64,000 bases of DNA from Deltaproteobacteria bacterium (lineage in GTDB: Bacteria; Desulfobacterota; Binatia; HRBIN30; CADEER01): the NCBI GenBank assembly GCA_029262455.1, contig JAJCZJ010000070.1:29456-93455 (forward strand), written 5' to 3'. The notes under the pieces are model-generated. The model had not been told where the DNA came from. It saw nothing but the letters and a program-made list of their open reading frames with translations, and ran no database searches. Each line of letters opens with the position of its first letter. Within the stretch, counting starts at the first letter, position 1. This document shows, piece by piece, positions 62,471-64,000 of the stretch. A program made the position numbers and the translations under genes.

Positions 62471-63631
62471 TCAGACCCCCACGTTCGAGATCAATCCACC
62501 CTCGACTAAGGCCTGGTCGACCAAGGCACGCACGCTCGGCTCGAGCAAGAACGAGGCATGACTGCCCGGGTACCACTCGGTGCGTGGCTTTTCCCAATGC
62601 TTCCAAAGACGCTTGACGGCTAGAGGCGGTACCAACGCATCAACCAGGCCGGCGAAGATAAAACGCCGCTCCTGCGGAAGCCGACACTGCATGGCCAGAG
62701 GAGAGATGACCTTCAGAATGCGCCCCGCATCGCGCCAGAAACGATGCATCTGCGCCGGCACCTCGACATCCGGGTCCATGTGGCGCCGGAAGAGATCGAT
62801 AAAGTCACATGCCGGGATGCCCGCAACCGCAACCGCCAAGTTCTGTTCGAGACAAGAGAGCAACGCCGTCGTGTATCCACCGAGGGACATTCCCATGACG
62901 GCAACGGGTTCGTCGCTCTGAGCTCGAACCCAGCTCAGGATACGGCGCAGGTCCCACATCGCCTGTTCTTCACCGTGAATCAGATTGGCGATGCCGCCGG
63001 TAAATAAGGTCTCGCCACTCGCCTGGCCACAACGGCGCGGTCCGTGCAGGGGCATCACATAGGACAGGACGTTTAGACCGAGCTTGTCGTGTAGGTAGTC
63101 GGCATGGATGGCGGTCAAATCCATCGTCGGGTCGCCCATCCGGTAACCGTGAATCGCAACCACCCAAGGGCGCGCTCCGTCTTTGTGCCGCTTCACCCAT
63201 GCATGCGCCGTCCGGTTTCGTTCATAGCCAAGCCAGCGCCGGCGGCCCGGATCATGCTCGCGCGGTTCGTAGCCGCTGCGAAACATCATGTGCTCGTAGC
63301 GCCACCACCTGCGCACCGCCCTGAAGCGCGGTCGTGTCAACGGAGGTGGCTCTCGGTGGAACGAGGCGGGATCGTCGAGCCAGCCATTCTCCTTATAGAG
63401 TTCGACGGCTCGCATGACTTCACGCTGCACCCAGGGATCGACATCACCCGGGCGCACCCAAAAGCCGGAGGTGCCGGACAACATGGCGATCAACCCGCGA
63501 TCCACCGCAAGCTTGCCGATCGTCGAGATCTTCGGCCGCGGCAGCGGGATATCGATCCCTTCCGGGTGATCCAACATCCGCCGCCAGGATCCCTCCCACA
63601 GCGGAGCAAACACTTCGTGACTCAGTGTCAT
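62471..63631 (-). CDS. Alpha/beta hydrolase family protein (ABHD18-like)
   Basis: 386 residues. About 100 N-terminal residues precede the fold. WVVAIHGYRMGDPTMDLT (oxyanion region), VAVMGMSLGGYTTALLS (nucleophile Ser in GMSLGG, about residue 248), a FIFAGLVDALVPPLA acid loop and WYPGSHASFLLEP with the His complete the triad. The overall length and elbow recall the ABHD18/DUF2048 group, but I cannot confirm it. No signal peptide. GGGGGA and GGAG lie before the ATG at 63631. Substrate unknown. First gene of the minus-strand unit whose promoter would lie near the third repeat array. Confidence 0.7.
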   Translation of the reverse strand: MTLSHEVFAPLWEGSWRRMLDHPEGIDIPLPRPKISTIGKLAVDRGLIAMLSGTSGFWVRPGDVDPWVQREVMRAVELYKENGWLDDPASFHREPPPLTRPRFRAVRRWWRYEHMMFRSGYEPREHDPGRRRWLGYERNRTAHAWVKRHKDGARPWVVAIHGYRMGDPTMDLTAIHADYLHDKLGLNVLSYVMPLHGPRRCGQASGETLFTGGIANLIHGEEQAMWDLRRILSWVRAQSDEPVAVMGMSLGGYTTALLSCLEQNLAVAVAGIPACDFIDLFRRHMDPDVEVPAQMHRFWRDAGRILKVISPLAMQCRLPQERRFIFAGLVDALVPPLAVKRLWKHWEKPRTEWYPGSHASFLLEPSVRALVDQALVEGGLISNVGV

Positions 63632-63688
63632 CTCCAGTTCCCCCGAATAACTTGTTCCACAACGCGAACAATGTTGCCAATGATTTTT

Positions 63689-63995
63689 CGGGGGACGGGG
63701 GACGGGGTACGGGGTACTGAAGTGCTGGGTACAGAAGTGCGGGGTACAGAAGTGCGGGGTACGGGGTACGGGGTGCGGGGTACAGGGTGCGGGGTACAGG
63801 GTACGGGGTACAGAAGTGCGGGGTACGGGGTACGGGGTACAGACGAGCGGGGTACGGGGTACAGACGAGCGGGGTACGGGGTACAGACGAGCGGGGTACG
63901 GGGTACAGACGAGCGGGGTACGGGTACGGGGTACGGAAGAGCGGGGTACGGGCGATTAGGGTACGGGGGACTGGTTCGGGGCACTGGGTACGGGG
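63689..63995. repeat. GGGGTAC array 3 with 22-nt higher-order repeat
   Basis: A dense array of GGGGTAC on the plus strand, running almost to the window edge and possibly beyond. From 63841 a 22-nt unit AGACGAGCGGGGTACGGGGT + AC repeats four times (63841, 63863, 63885, 63907). Earlier copies carry GAAGTGC instead of GACGAGC (63719-63825), and one late copy has GAAGAGC. Unlike arrays 1 and 2, the only neighbour in view is the 5' end of a minus-strand gene (63631), and no inverted arm is seen before the window ends. Confidence 0.85.
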
Positions 63996-64000
63996 TCATT

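Noticed and set aside
63841..63928. Possible CRISPR array (22-nt units four times)
   Set aside because: Units are contiguous with no unique spacers, and no cas gene lies in the window.
63628..63999. Open frame on the minus strand rich in Tyr-Pro-Val-Pro-Arg repeats
   Set aside because: It is only the translation of the GGGGTAC array; low-complexity, no start signal, and other frames of the array are also open.
1..64000. tRNA, rRNA, insertion sequence or prophage genes
   Set aside because: I looked for CCA-ending cloverleaf sequences, rRNA cores and transposase or integrase motifs by eye and saw none; a dedicated search could still find a tRNA.

Overview
The window is a GC-rich, gene-dense chromosomal stretch of about 50 protein genes. 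I found no tRNA, rRNA, CRISPR array, transposase or phage gene in it. The gene content suggests an uncultured Deltaproteobacteria-like soil or water bacterium, and Candidatus Binatota (Desulfobacterota_B) is my best guess from memory. The reasons are paired acyl-CoA dehydrogenases, luciferase-like flavin oxidoreductases and other hydrocarbon or xenobiotic enzymes, plus several secreted proteins that share a Cys-rich EF-hand (dockerin-like) pair and c-type haem motifs. This placement is an inference from gene content.

Layout. 0-9.3 kb: 3' end of a D-threonine aldolase-like gene, a secreted heparinase II/III-like protein, a haem plus PHM-like copper protein with an EF-hand insertion, an AGE-family sugar epimerase, a two-gene membrane operon and a SnoaL-like protein. 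9.5-16.1 kb (minus strand): a secreted esterase and a secreted endonuclease/phosphatase-fold protein sharing one Cys module, an exported haloalkane dehalogenase, and a beta-propeller/dihaem cytochrome. 16.2-23.2 kb: menB, a tandem GST/glutaredoxin-fold protein, alkaline phosphatase, ThiO-like glycine oxidase, a protoporphyrinogen-oxidase-like enzyme and small proteins. 23.4-30.3 kb: a histidine kinase, the arsM-arsS arsenosugar pair, a secreted protein, an MFS transporter and arfB. 30.4-36.8 kb: a minus-strand operon (VIT/vWA GlyGly-CTERM protein, rhombosortase, LplT-PlsC fusion) behind a near-consensus sigma-54 promoter and divergent from a sigma-54 activator. 37-49.6 kb: CoA-transferase, DUF3604 protein, OYE-like reductase, GST, two luciferase-like oxidoreductases, acyl-CoA synthetase, SDR and epoxide hydrolase, together a detoxification or degradation block. 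50-58.6 kb: a SorC-like regulator, a BNR-repeat/MoaD-like pair, an acyl-CoA-dehydrogenase-fold monooxygenase divergent from a GlxA-type regulator, and two secreted EF-hand proteins. 58.7-63.6 kb: a heterodimeric acyl-CoA dehydrogenase pair behind two alpha/beta hydrolases.

The most unusual signal is non-coding. Three intergenic arrays are built on the 7-mer GGGGTAC (17.9-18.2, 24.65-24.88 and 63.69-64.0 kb). The first two lie between convergent genes. All four genes that bound them end in TAG, and each stop is followed within 0-3 nt by CGGGGTAC on its own sense strand. Both mRNAs of each pair would therefore carry a G-rich, quadruplex-capable 3' tail starting at the stop codon. Other repeats include 13-nt tandem repeats touching the stop codons of two genes, inverted-repeat elements at 9.3, 16.2, 27.3 and 47.5 kb, and a broken repeat region at 44.5-44.8 kb.
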